Source: Desulfovibrio psychrotolerans
GTDB taxonomy: Bacteria; Desulfobacterota; Desulfovibrionia; Desulfovibrionales; Desulfovibrionaceae
NCBI RefSeq assembly: GCF_013340305.1
Contig: NZ_BLVP01000001.1
Span: forward strand, 372,001 to 436,000
Length of the DNA: 64,000 nt
Direction: 5' to 3'
The notes below the pieces were generated by a model. That model did no database searches. It saw only the letters and a list, made by a program, of their open reading frames with translations, and had not been told where the DNA came from. Positions within the stretch are counted from its first letter, which is position 1. Each line of letters starts with the position of its first letter. This document shows, piece after piece, positions 34,057 through 42,139 of this stretch. Position numbers and translations under genes: made by a program.

Positions 34057-35355
34057 ATGTGGACACCGGACATTGCGCAATGGCCCAGCCTCGCCCCCGT
34101 CCTTCAGCAGTTCGACAACACCTGTATAGATGATGTCCGCACCGCCGTATGCACTGCCGTAACCGCCCTGCGTGAAGACGCAGCCGGCGGCATGCGTCCT
34201 GTGGTTCCCGGCCAGACCGTTGCCATCACGGCGGGCAGCAGGGGAATAGACCGCATAGCGGAAGTCACCGCCGCCCTCGTGGAAGCCTGCCGCCGCATGG
34301 GACTGGAACCCTTCATCGTGCCGTCCATGGGCAGCCACGGCGGCGCCACTGCCGAGGGTCAGGTGCGCGTGCTCGCCTCGCTGGGCATCACGGAAGAATC
34401 GGTGGGTGCCCCCATCCGCTCCTCCATGCAGGTCGTCCGGCTGGGGGAAACGGCAGACGGCATCCCCGTGTTCATGGACGCCCTCGCCATGCAGGCAGAC
34501 CACATCGTCATTGCCAACCGGGTGAAGTCACACACCAAATTCAAGGCACCCATAGAAAGCGGCCTGTTCAAGATGGCCTGCATCGGCCTCGGCAAGCACG
34601 AAGGCGCAGCCCTCTACCACAAGCTGGCCATCCGCCACGGGTTCGCCCATGTCATCCGGGCGGCAGGCCGCGTGGCCCTTGCCAAGTCCCCCATACTCTT
34701 CGGCCTCGGTCTGGTGGAAAACGCCTTCGGCAAGCTGCACACCGTGCGCGCCATGGCCCCGCAAACACTGGAGGCAGAAGAAGAAGCCCTGCTCACGCTC
34801 AGCAAAAGCCTCGCACCGGGCCTGCCCTTTCACGATATCGACCTGCTCATCGTGGATGCCATAGGCAAAAACATCTCCGGCACGGGTATGGACGTCAACG
34901 TCACCGGACGCAACAGAGACATCCTCGGCGATTTCACCTCCACCCCGCGCGTCAGCCGCATCTTCGTGCGCGACCTCACCCCGGAGTCAGAAGGCAATGC
35001 CCTCGGCATCGGCTTTGCCGATTTCACCACCGACAGGCTGGTCAACGCCATGGACTACGCCAAAACCGTCACCAATGCCCTCACCGGCATCAGTCCGGAA
35101 AAGGCCGCCATCCCCATCCATTACCCTTCCGACAGACAGGCCCTGCAGGCTGCCCTGCACTCCCTCGGCGACTGGCAGCCGGAAACGGTGCGCATCGTGC
35201 GCATTGCCAACACCCTGCGGCTGGAACAACTGTATGCCTCGCCTGCTCTGCTCGCCGCGCAGGAAAACGCCTCCGCCCCCGCACTGCGGCAAACCGCCCC
35301 CGCCCGCCCCATAACCTTCATGCAGGACGGAAACCTCCCGCCCTTCGGCAGTTAA
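34057..35355 (+). CDS. DUF2088 / LarA N-terminal-domain-like protein
   Basis: A 432-residue protein with VAITAGSRGIDRIAEVTAAL, IVPSMGSHGGATAEGQ and NRVKSHTKFKAPIESGLF followed by IGLGKHEGA. These segments correspond to the loops that hold the nickel-pincer cofactor and substrate in lactate racemase LarA (SHGG in place of the THR-type loop, KSHTKF in place of RPH). It is the DUF2088 family, whose enzymes interconvert or oxidise 2-hydroxy acids; no larB, larC or larE gene is present in the window to make the cofactor. It ends 8 codons after a Pro/Ala-rich stretch. The PPC partner upstream and the divergent TetR suggest an inducible small-acid pathway. Confidence 0.75.
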   Translation: MWTPDIAQWPSLAPVLQQFDNTCIDDVRTAVCTAVTALREDAAGGMRPVVPGQTVAITAGSRGIDRIAEVTAALVEACRRMGLEPFIVPSMGSHGGATAEGQVRVLASLGITEESVGAPIRSSMQVVRLGETADGIPVFMDALAMQADHIVIANRVKSHTKFKAPIESGLFKMACIGLGKHEGAALYHKLAIRHGFAHVIRAAGRVALAKSPILFGLGLVENAFGKLHTVRAMAPQTLEAEEEALLTLSKSLAPGLPFHDIDLLIVDAIGKNISGTGMDVNVTGRNRDILGDFTSTPRVSRIFVRDLTPESEGNALGIGFADFTTDRLVNAMDYAKTVTNALTGISPEKAAIPIHYPSDRQALQAALHSLGDWQPETVRIVRIANTLRLEQLYASPALLAAQENASAPALRQTAPARPITFMQDGNLPPFGS

Positions 35356-35427
35356 TGCGCACCACAGGGGGAAAAACCAGCCGCAGCGCACTGTCCGCCC
35401 ATACTGGCTGTAATGCCTCCCCTGATT

Positions 35428-35453
35428 CCCTGTTTCCCTGTTTCCCTGTTCCC
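35428..35453. repeat. Short tandem repeat, CCCTGTTT x 3
   Basis: Nearly three perfect copies of an 8-base unit in the 224-base gap before the racemase gene, which otherwise holds only a degenerate sequence and no gene. A slippage-prone tract near a promoter could alter expression, but no -35/-10 was placed against it. Confidence 0.5.
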
Positions 35454-35579
35454 ATGACGCCATGATTCCATAGTGCCGTACGGGCATAACAGTTTGCGCC
35501 TGTATCCATGTCCCGCTCCGCAGACTGTATCTTGCCGCAAACAGCCGCACATGATGCAATGCAACAAAAGGAGCAACGC

Positions 35580-36287
35580 ATGAAAACCATAGGCATTCTG
35601 GGTGGCATGAGCTGGGAATCCTCCCTGCTCTATTACAAATGGATAAACGAAGGCGTGCGTCAGCGTCTGGGCGGTCTGCACAGCGCACGCATGGTGCTGC
35701 ACAGCGTGGACTTCCACCCCGTGGAGGCCGCCATGTGTGCCGGAGACTGGCAAACCGTGGAATCACACCTCGTGCAAGGGGCACTCTCCGTTCAGGCAGG
35801 CGGAGCAGATTTTCTGGTCATCGCCACCAATACCATGCACAAACTGGCAGAAAACGTCAGCCGGGCGGTGGACATTCCCCTTCTGCACATAGCAGATGCC
35901 ACCGCCGCCCACGCCCGGAAGATAGGCCTGCACACCGTGGGGCTGCTGGGCACCGCCTTTACCATGGAGCACGATTTCTACAAGGGCAGGCTTACCGACA
36001 GGCATGGCCTGAACGTGCTCGTTCCTTCTCAGGCAGACCGCACCCTCGTGCACGAAATCATCTTCCGCGAGCTCTGTCAGGGATGCGTTCTGCCCGGGTC
36101 AAGAGACGCCTACCTGCGCGTCATCGGCCACATGGCCGCACAGGGAGCACAGGCAATCATTCTGGGCTGCACGGAAATATGCATGCTGCTGGAAGGCTGC
36201 ATCCCACCCCTGCCCCTGCTGGATACCACCCGCCTGCACGTGGAGGCCGCACTGGACATGGCCCTTGGCCCCGCTCCCGCCGTCTGA
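35580..36287 (+). CDS. Aspartate/glutamate racemase family protein, YgeA-like
   Basis: A 235-residue cofactor-independent racemase: MKTIGILGGMSWESSLLYY, LGGLHSARMVLHSVDFHPVE, IATNTMHKLAENV and IILGCTEICMLL. The usual first catalytic Cys is Thr in ATNTMHK, while the second Cys (GCTEI) is kept. The same Thr/Cys pair occurs in Escherichia coli YgeA, reported to racemise L-aspartate and L-glutamate. The ATG at 35580 has AAAGGAG 6 bases upstream. It probably supplies D-amino acids to the cell wall or for signalling. It is not clearly linked to the DUF2088 pair, as 224 bases intervene. Confidence 0.9.
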   Translation: MKTIGILGGMSWESSLLYYKWINEGVRQRLGGLHSARMVLHSVDFHPVEAAMCAGDWQTVESHLVQGALSVQAGGADFLVIATNTMHKLAENVSRAVDIPLLHIADATAAHARKIGLHTVGLLGTAFTMEHDFYKGRLTDRHGLNVLVPSQADRTLVHEIIFRELCQGCVLPGSRDAYLRVIGHMAAQGAQAIILGCTEICMLLEGCIPPLPLLDTTRLHVEAALDMALGPAPAV

Positions 36288-36367
36288 AAAAATAAACCGC
36301 AAAATACTGCCATTTAACCATTTTCACTGAACTTGCTGTTGACTTTCCACGGCAATGTGACAACTCT

Positions 36368-36395
36368 GTGACAAAACCTGCCGGATATCTATAAA
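36368..36395 (+). promoter_or_regulatory. Sigma-70-type promoter of the MgtC gene
   Basis: GTGACA (36368-36373), 16-base spacer, TATAAA (36390-36395), ending 22 bases before the start codon. Five of six bases match at each hexamer. Confidence 0.6.
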
Positions 36396-36417
36396 GAGTA
36401 CCCGAACGGAGGCGCAC

Positions 36418-37146
36418 ATGCCGGAAGCCCTGCTGCACCAGATACAATTGGACAACCTGCTCAGGCTGCTGCTCGCTGGCATACTCGGCGGATGTATAGG
36501 CTATGAACGCGAAAGACGCGGGCAGGCGGCCGGATTCCGCACCAACATCCTCGTGGCTGTCGGTGCCTGCCTCATGATGCAGCTTTCCCTGTACATGGAA
36601 GACCTGTACCGGCATCTCAGTTCAGACACCGTGGTCCGTCTGGACCCGGGCCGCATAGCGTCCTACGCCATTGCCAGCATCGGCTTTGTGGGCGGCGGCG
36701 CCATCATCAAGGGCAAAGGCAGTGTACGCGGTCTCACCACCGCCGCAGGGCTGTGGCTGGTCACAGGCATAGGGCTTGCCGTGGGGGCAGGGCTTGTGCT
36801 GCCCGCCACCATGGCCACCGCCATCATCATGTTCGTCCTCTTTCTCCTGCCCGCCGTCATCCGGCGCATCCCGCCGCGTAACATTCTGGTCGTGCTCACC
36901 GTGGTCTTCCGGCAGGAAGGTACACCGCAAGGAAAACGGCACGAGGAACTGGTCGGCATGATCAACGAAAGCAAAGCCTTCGTCTCCCATACAGTCGGGC
37001 TGGAAGTGGATACATGTGCCGCCGTCACCACCTACAGGTTCCGGCTCATGGGACGTGAAAACGCGGGGTGGGTAGATTTGTATGAAAAACTGCGCACGCT
37101 GGACGGCGTGTGCCGGGTAGCCTTTGAAGAATCCCCCATTCCGTAA
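36418..37146 (+). CDS. MgtC/SapB family membrane protein
   Basis: A 242-residue protein with the MgtC signature LLAGILGGCIGYERERRGQA followed by GFRTNILVAVGACLMM, then IASIGFVGGGAIIKGKGSVR and GLTTAAGLWLVTGIGLAVG. About four or five transmembrane helices occupy residues 12-150. The cytoplasmic C-terminus (about 90 residues) resembles an ACT-like domain. MgtC proteins modulate membrane energetics or magnesium/phosphate homeostasis in low Mg2+; family members act with P-type ATPases, none of which is seen here. The ATG follows GGAGGCGC, with a good promoter 22 bases upstream. Confidence 0.9.
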   Translation: MPEALLHQIQLDNLLRLLLAGILGGCIGYERERRGQAAGFRTNILVAVGACLMMQLSLYMEDLYRHLSSDTVVRLDPGRIASYAIASIGFVGGGAIIKGKGSVRGLTTAAGLWLVTGIGLAVGAGLVLPATMATAIIMFVLFLLPAVIRRIPPRNILVVLTVVFRQEGTPQGKRHEELVGMINESKAFVSHTVGLEVDTCAAVTTYRFRLMGRENAGWVDLYEKLRTLDGVCRVAFEESPIP

Positions 37147-37291
37147 TCAGCGGCCGATTCCGGACAGGGCACTCAAAATACTTGGAAAAGCAGGGCAGAC
37201 CCGGTTCGGCCCCAGTTCAGAAACAGTTCAGACCCAGTCCAACCATGGCGCAGGAACAACAGAGGAACAAAGCACCGTTCCTGTGCCCCGG

Positions 37292-38437
37292 TTACGACTT
37301 TCCGGTGCGCCCCTTGGCGCTCCTGTGCGGAACAGGTGCCTGCCCGGACGTATAGCTATCCTCCGTCCGGGGAGCGGACGCAGGGGCCGCAGAAGCGGAC
37401 GCCGCTGCGGAAGACCGGGCGGGGCCGGGAGCATGCGCCTTGGGGTGTGCCTTGTCATACACCTCCACCAGCCGCGCCAGATTCAGGTGGGTATACCGCT
37501 GCGTGGTGGTCAGCCGGGCATGCCCCAGCAACTCCTGCACGCAGCGCATGTCCGCTCCCGCCTCAAGCAGGTGCGTGGCAAACGAATGCCGCAACCCGTG
37601 CGGCGAAATAGCCTGCGGCAACCCCACGCGCAAACACAAATCCTCAATAATCCGTGCCGCCTGCCTGCGGTTCAGCCTGCCTCCCCGCGCCCCCACAAAC
37701 AGGGCAGGCTCCCTTCCGCCCGCATCCAGCGTCTCACGCTGGCGCATCCACTCCTGCAAGGCATCCTTCGCCGTGTCAGAAAGCGGTGCCATGCGTTCCT
37801 TGCTGCCCTTGCCCATCACCCGCACCATGCCGGATGCCGGGTTCACGTCGTGCACGTTCAGCGCCAGCGCCTCCGATATGCGCAGCCCAGAACCATACAG
37901 CAACTCCGCAAGTGCAAGGTCACGGGCAAGCTGCTCACGCGCGTTGCTCCTGTTGCGGGTCGCCTCCGCCGTTGTCTGCCGTTTCCCGTCCAGCACAGCA
38001 AAGGTCTGGTCCACGTTCAACGCCTTGGGATGGCGGGTCTCGGTCTTGGGGTTGCGCACTCCGTCCGTAGGAATGGCCTGAATCATCTTCCGTCTGGCAA
38101 GGTAACGAAAAAAACCGCGCAGGGATGAGAGCTTGCGCCCCATGGAGGTCTTGTTCATCCGCTGTCGGTGCAGGTCCGCCAAAAATCCCTGCACCGCCTG
38201 CCGGGTTATGTCCTGCGGCGCATCCAGCGAGAGCGAACGCGTCTGCAAGTAGGACTCAAACTGATGCAGGTCACGGGCATAGGCGGCAACAGTGGCGTCG
38301 GAATAGCCTTTCTCCACGGCCAGATGCCCCATATACATCTCCGCCGTATCCGGCAGTTCCGGCAGTTCCGGCATGGTGCCATGCCCGCCCTGCCGCTCCG
38401 CCGTCCTTCCCCTATTGCGCCCGCTGGTCGATGACAT
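37292..38437 (-). CDS. Tyrosine recombinase of the XerC/XerD family
   Basis: A 381-residue recombinase with an N-terminal SAM-like core-binding domain (AEMYMGHLAVEKGYSDATVA) and a catalytic domain holding the complete set: Arg in GSGLRISEAL, Lys in GKGSKER, His-x-x-Arg in SPHGLRHSFATH, His in LLGHARL and the nucleophile Tyr in TTTQRYTHL. The C-terminus carries an extra 60-residue Ala/Pro/Ser tail. It most likely resolves chromosome dimers at dif. XerC and XerD cannot be told apart here, and a single-Xer system is possible. The ATG at 38437 has GGGAG 6 bases upstream and overlaps the end of the preceding gene by 26 bases. It is the last gene of a six-gene run. Confidence 0.9.
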   Translation of the reverse strand: MSSTSGRNRGRTAERQGGHGTMPELPELPDTAEMYMGHLAVEKGYSDATVAAYARDLHQFESYLQTRSLSLDAPQDITRQAVQGFLADLHRQRMNKTSMGRKLSSLRGFFRYLARRKMIQAIPTDGVRNPKTETRHPKALNVDQTFAVLDGKRQTTAEATRNRSNAREQLARDLALAELLYGSGLRISEALALNVHDVNPASGMVRVMGKGSKERMAPLSDTAKDALQEWMRQRETLDAGGREPALFVGARGGRLNRRQAARIIEDLCLRVGLPQAISPHGLRHSFATHLLEAGADMRCVQELLGHARLTTTQRYTHLNLARLVEVYDKAHPKAHAPGPARSSAAASASAAPASAPRTEDSYTSGQAPVPHRSAKGRTGKS

Positions 38438-39365
38438 ACACGCTCCCGGGGTCTTCCTTGGCTTTCTTCTTCAGTTGCATGGCAATGGCAGATACCTGCC
38501 CGTAATGCGTCAGGCTCCCGTTGCGGTTGCAGACCACGGCAATGGAAATGCCCATAAGCGGAAAACTCTGTGGTCGCCCCTGCCTGTCGGTAGAAAGAAT
38601 GCACCCGCATTCCCTGTCTTTTTCATCATACAAGCTGGGAACAATGGCGTCGAAACTGGAAACCAGTTGCCTGCACGCCTCCTCCACGCAATGAAGCGGC
38701 AGCGCAAACACAAAGTCATCCCCGCCCACATGCCCCACAAAGGAAGGCGGACCGGGAAACCGTCGCACCGTGTTCACGATGATGCGCGCCGTCATCATCA
38801 GCGCCTCATCGCCGCGCGCAAAACCGTACTTGTCGTTAAATGCCTTAAAATTATCCAGATCAGCATAGCCAAGGGCAAAATCGCGCCTGCGTTCAATATG
38901 CTCCCGGATAAACTGTATAATGGTGGTGTTGCCGGGCAACCGGGTAAGCGGATTGGCGTCCAGCGAACGGGACATGCGGTTCAGCGTCAGTTCAACCCGG
39001 GCACGGAACTCTTCCGGCTCAAACGGCAGCAGCACAAAATCGTCCGCCTCCATGGCGGACCAGTCCCTCGGGGCAAAAAGCGTTTCGCGCGGCAGGCAGA
39101 GCAGCACCGGAATCTGCCTGTACACGTTTTCTCCCTTCACCAGCGCCACCAGTGCTTCGCCGGACATATCCGGCAGCACGGCGTCAGAAACGAGCAACTC
39201 CGGCGGGTCCGTGAACAACTGGTCCACAGCCGGTCCCGCCTTAGAGAACACGGTCCACTGAATAACGCTCCCGTCCCAGAGGGATATCACGTTGCGCACA
39301 AACGCCCCGTCCCCCGAAATAAGAAACGCCCGGATCGGTTCCTTGTCCCTGTTCGCCGTTAGCAT
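38412..39365 (-). CDS. Receiver-like domain with GGDDF-type GGDEF domain
   Basis: A 317-residue soluble protein. Residues 10-130 fold like a response-regulator receiver (RAFLISGDGAFVRN, LLVSDAVLPDMSGEALVAL), with the phosphoacceptor Asp plausible in LVSDAVLPD. However, the early acidic pair is replaced by SGD, so phosphorylation is uncertain. A GGDEF domain follows from NPLTRLPGN, with YADLDNFKAFNDKYGFARGD and HVGGDDFVFALP. Like the protein at 1289-3628, it reads GGDDF and carries LPGN; this suggests one local subfamily, either with altered activity or acting as an effector. It lies between the HDOD gene and the recombinase on the same strand. Confidence 0.82.
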   Translation of the reverse strand: MLTANRDKEPIRAFLISGDGAFVRNVISLWDGSVIQWTVFSKAGPAVDQLFTDPPELLVSDAVLPDMSGEALVALVKGENVYRQIPVLLCLPRETLFAPRDWSAMEADDFVLLPFEPEEFRARVELTLNRMSRSLDANPLTRLPGNTTIIQFIREHIERRRDFALGYADLDNFKAFNDKYGFARGDEALMMTARIIVNTVRRFPGPPSFVGHVGGDDFVFALPLHCVEEACRQLVSSFDAIVPSLYDEKDRECGCILSTDRQGRPQSFPLMGISIAVVCNRNGSLTHYGQVSAIAMQLKKKAKEDPGSVYVIDQRAQ

Positions 39366-39374
39366 GGCTGCCGC

Positions 39375-40217
39375 CTAGGTCAACTTCAGGTCGGAAATAT
39401 CCATGAACGCGTCGGAAAGCCTGTCCAGAACATTCTCCAGCATCCGCTGGTTCAGTCCCAGCAGCTTCATGGCGTGGGGCTGCATCACGGGCACGTTGTC
39501 GTCGCCGCCGTTGCCGTATTCGAACACGCGGGTCAAAAAATTTCCCATATGTACCACACAGGCATACTTGGTGTAGTTGCGGGCACTGAGCGGCTTGTGA
39601 TGATAGGATATGGCTTCGGAAATGGCGGGGGGCAGGTTCCAGTGCGCCGCAAGCCACGCGTTCACCCGGTCATGCCCGAATCCCAGTAACTTCTTTTCCG
39701 CCGCCAGAAAACTTATGTCCCCGTCCCGCACCATGGCTTCCAGTTCCGGCTTGATCTCCGGTAACTGCACTGCCGAAACCACCTTGCCCAGATCGTGCAG
39801 CAGCCCCGCCACGGCATACTCCTCCGGGTCTTTCAGTCCCAGCACCTTGGCAATTTCACCGCTGGCAAGGGCGCAGCCCACGCTGTGTTCCCACAGTCCC
39901 ACCATGGCTTTGTTCATCTCGTCAAACACAGAGGTGGATATGATAAGCCCCCGGATGACGTTAAACCCCAGCAGTACCAGCGCGTGCTGAATGGAGCTTA
40001 TGCGCCCCGGAAATCCGTACACGGGCGAATTGACCATCTTCAGCACCTTGGCGGAGAGCACCTGATCAAAGGTAATGACCTTGGCTATCTGCTCTATAGA
40101 GGTATTGGGGTCCTCCATCAGGGCGGTCACCTCTTCCAGCACCTTGGGCAGGGTAGGCAGATTCTTCACGGCAAGAACCTTACCTTTGTATTCGGTACGC
40201 ATGTCCTGCGTCGTCAT
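39375..40217 (-). CDS. HDOD-domain signalling protein
   Basis: A 280-residue protein that is one HDOD domain: LPTLPKVLEEVTALMEDPNT, ITFDQVLSAKVLKMVNSPVY and GRISSIQHALVLLGFNVI. Unlike many HDOD proteins it keeps an HD-like motif (LLHDLGKVV) and later His residues (SYHHKPLS), so some phosphohydrolase function is not excluded. HDOD proteins act in signal transduction, often beside c-di-GMP enzymes; the next gene downstream encodes a GGDEF protein. The start overlaps the preceding stop by four bases (ATGA), showing tight coupling to that small unknown protein. Confidence 0.88.
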   Translation of the reverse strand: MTTQDMRTEYKGKVLAVKNLPTLPKVLEEVTALMEDPNTSIEQIAKVITFDQVLSAKVLKMVNSPVYGFPGRISSIQHALVLLGFNVIRGLIISTSVFDEMNKAMVGLWEHSVGCALASGEIAKVLGLKDPEEYAVAGLLHDLGKVVSAVQLPEIKPELEAMVRDGDISFLAAEKKLLGFGHDRVNAWLAAHWNLPPAISEAISYHHKPLSARNYTKYACVVHMGNFLTRVFEYGNGGDDNVPVMQPHAMKLLGLNQRMLENVLDRLSDAFMDISDLKLT

Positions 40218-40663
40218 GCCTTTGCCCTCCCTGCGCTGCCCGGTGCGACTTTGCCGTTCACCCCATTCGCCTCATTCCCCCTGCCCGTTTCCTCCGGCGC
40301 ACCGCCGTTTTCGTCCGTCACCCTTTCAGCAGCGGCTGCTGCGGCAGCCGAAGCCGCCTTCAGCCTGAAGTACTGCACCAGCACCTTCTTCATGGTCATC
40401 ATGAACGGGTCATCACCATGCTTGCGGAACAGGTGTTCCATCCGCTCCGCCCGCCTGCCGAAATCCGTTCCCCCCGCAAGCCCGTCCATCTGCACGGGGT
40501 TGCCCTGCACGGTCACAGACCCCACGCCGGACTGCTCAAAACGCGCAATAAGCGATTCGGTAAGCTCCACGCCCTCGCCCACAAGGGTTATGCCGTTGTC
40601 CCGAACCACGGGCTTGGCGAGAATCATGCCCGGTGCGGCAAGTTTGACAGGAATTTTCTGCAT
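40214..40663 (-). CDS. Small protein coupled to the HDOD gene, unknown function
   Basis: A 149-residue soluble protein. The first 65 residues (KIPVKLAAPGMILAKPVV, then GITLVGEGVELTESLIAR) resemble the N-terminal beta-rich domain that precedes HD-GYP phosphodiesterases, in which the chain turns through a G-x-x-L-x-x-x-V pattern. The rest contains an alanine run of seven residues and a Gly/Asn/Glu-rich tail. It overlaps the HDOD gene by four bases, so it probably works with that protein, perhaps as its regulatory half. I do not recognise an enzymatic motif. Confidence 0.65.
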   Translation of the reverse strand: MQKIPVKLAAPGMILAKPVVRDNGITLVGEGVELTESLIARFEQSGVGSVTVQGNPVQMDGLAGGTDFGRRAERMEHLFRKHGDDPFMMTMKKVLVQYFRLKAASAAAAAAAERVTDENGGAPEETGRGNEANGVNGKVAPGSAGRAKA

Positions 40664-40705
40664 GGTCTCTCACGTGTGCAAGAAGAAACAAGGTTCCGAA
40701 ACGCG

Positions 40706-42124
40706 CTACAGGGTAACGCTGTAATGCATGCCTGGCAACTGGCGTACCGCGCCCTGCACTTCCAGCATCAGCAGAACACCGCTTGCCTTGCCCGCCTGCC
40801 ACGACAGGCTGCGGCACAATTCGTCAATATGCAGTGACTCACACGTTGCAAGCAGTTCGTATGCCAATTTTTCATCCGGCGTCATATCGTCCGTGCAGGG
40901 AGCACCCTGTCCGGCATCCTTTCTGACCTCACGCCGGGCACCGGGCACGCCCTGAAAGGCGTTACCGCCCACATCACCGGAACCCGGCCCTCTCCGCGCA
41001 GCCCTGCCGCCGGGCCGCCGGGCGGGAACAGAAACGGCTTCCGCCTCGTCGCCCGCCTCGTCACGGGCATCATCAAGGGAATCGTCAAGGGAATCATCTC
41101 GGCCATTGCGGCATGCTTCACCGGGGGCAGGCCAGTCGGTTATGCTCATGCCCAGCAGTGGCGCAATCTCCACCAGCACATCATCACAGCAGAACACCGC
41201 CTTGGCCCCCTGCCGGATAAGGTCATGGCAGCCGGAAGACGTACGCGCCCGCACACTGCCGGGAACGGCAAACACTTCCCGGCCCTGTTCAAGGGCATGT
41301 TTCGCCGTAATCAGGCTGCCGCTGCGTTTGGCCGCCTCCACCACCAGCACTCCCAGCGAAAGTCCGCTGATAATCCTGTTGCGCATGGGAAAATTTCTGG
41401 CCTCCGGCATTGTGCCGGGAGCAAACTCGGAAAGAATCAATCCCCCCTCGCGTATGGCCGCATGCAGTTGAGCGTTCTCGGGCGGATACACACAGTCCGG
41501 CCCCGTACCCAGCACCGCAATGGTGCTGCCCCACCCGGCAAGGGCTGCGCGGTGTGCCTCGCTGTCTATGCCTCTCGCAAGGCCGGAAACGGTGGTCACG
41601 CCGGAAACGGAAAGTCGGCGGCACAACTCACGCGTGGTGGCAATGCCGTCCCGCGAACACGACCGCGAGCCGACAACCCCCACGCCAGGGTTGGAAAGCA
41701 GACCGGCATCTCCTTCATAATACAGGAATATGGGCGGGTCAGCTATTTCCCGCAGCCGCTGGGGATACCGGGCATCCGTCCACAGCAGCACGCGCCATCC
41801 CCCCGCTCCTGCGGTCTCCCACTCCAGCCGGGCAGGGCCACGCCACCTCTCGGACCTAAATTCGGAAACAAGACGCGCGGCAATACCGCAGCGGCGCACC
41901 CAATGAGCCGCATCCAGCACAGCGGCGTAGGGAGAAGGATACTCCTCAAGCAGCCGCTTCCATGTACGCGGCCCAAGCCTTGCTGTGTGCCGCAAGGCCA
42001 GAGATGCCCAGAATTCCGTGCGCTGCGCGGCGTTCATACCGCCAAGGGTGTAGGCTCCGGCATGCCTGCCTGTGTGCGGCTGCGATGCCGGAATCTGCTG
42101 CGGGCCGGGTTCTTGCTGTGTCAT
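40706..42124 (-). CDS. dprA: DNA-processing protein DprA/Smf
   Basis: A 472-residue protein. It has an N-terminal SAM/HhH-like region, then the Rossmann fold typical of DprA: VGVVGSRSCSRDGIAT, VTTVSGLARGIDSEAH, IAVLGTGPDCVYPPEN and FPMRNRIISGLSLGVLVVEA, followed by SGSLITAKHALEQGREVFAV. A C-terminal winged helix (DEKLAYELLATCESLHIDEL) follows a long acidic, low-complexity linker that includes a DDSLDDSLDD repeat. DprA loads RecA on incoming single-stranded DNA during transformation. The gene follows cpoB by 15 bases. Confidence 0.93.
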   Translation of the reverse strand: MTQQEPGPQQIPASQPHTGRHAGAYTLGGMNAAQRTEFWASLALRHTARLGPRTWKRLLEEYPSPYAAVLDAAHWVRRCGIAARLVSEFRSERWRGPARLEWETAGAGGWRVLLWTDARYPQRLREIADPPIFLYYEGDAGLLSNPGVGVVGSRSCSRDGIATTRELCRRLSVSGVTTVSGLARGIDSEAHRAALAGWGSTIAVLGTGPDCVYPPENAQLHAAIREGGLILSEFAPGTMPEARNFPMRNRIISGLSLGVLVVEAAKRSGSLITAKHALEQGREVFAVPGSVRARTSSGCHDLIRQGAKAVFCCDDVLVEIAPLLGMSITDWPAPGEACRNGRDDSLDDSLDDARDEAGDEAEAVSVPARRPGGRAARRGPGSGDVGGNAFQGVPGARREVRKDAGQGAPCTDDMTPDEKLAYELLATCESLHIDELCRSLSWQAGKASGVLLMLEVQGAVRQLPGMHYSVTL

Positions 42125-42139
42125 ATGTCTGGCACGAAC

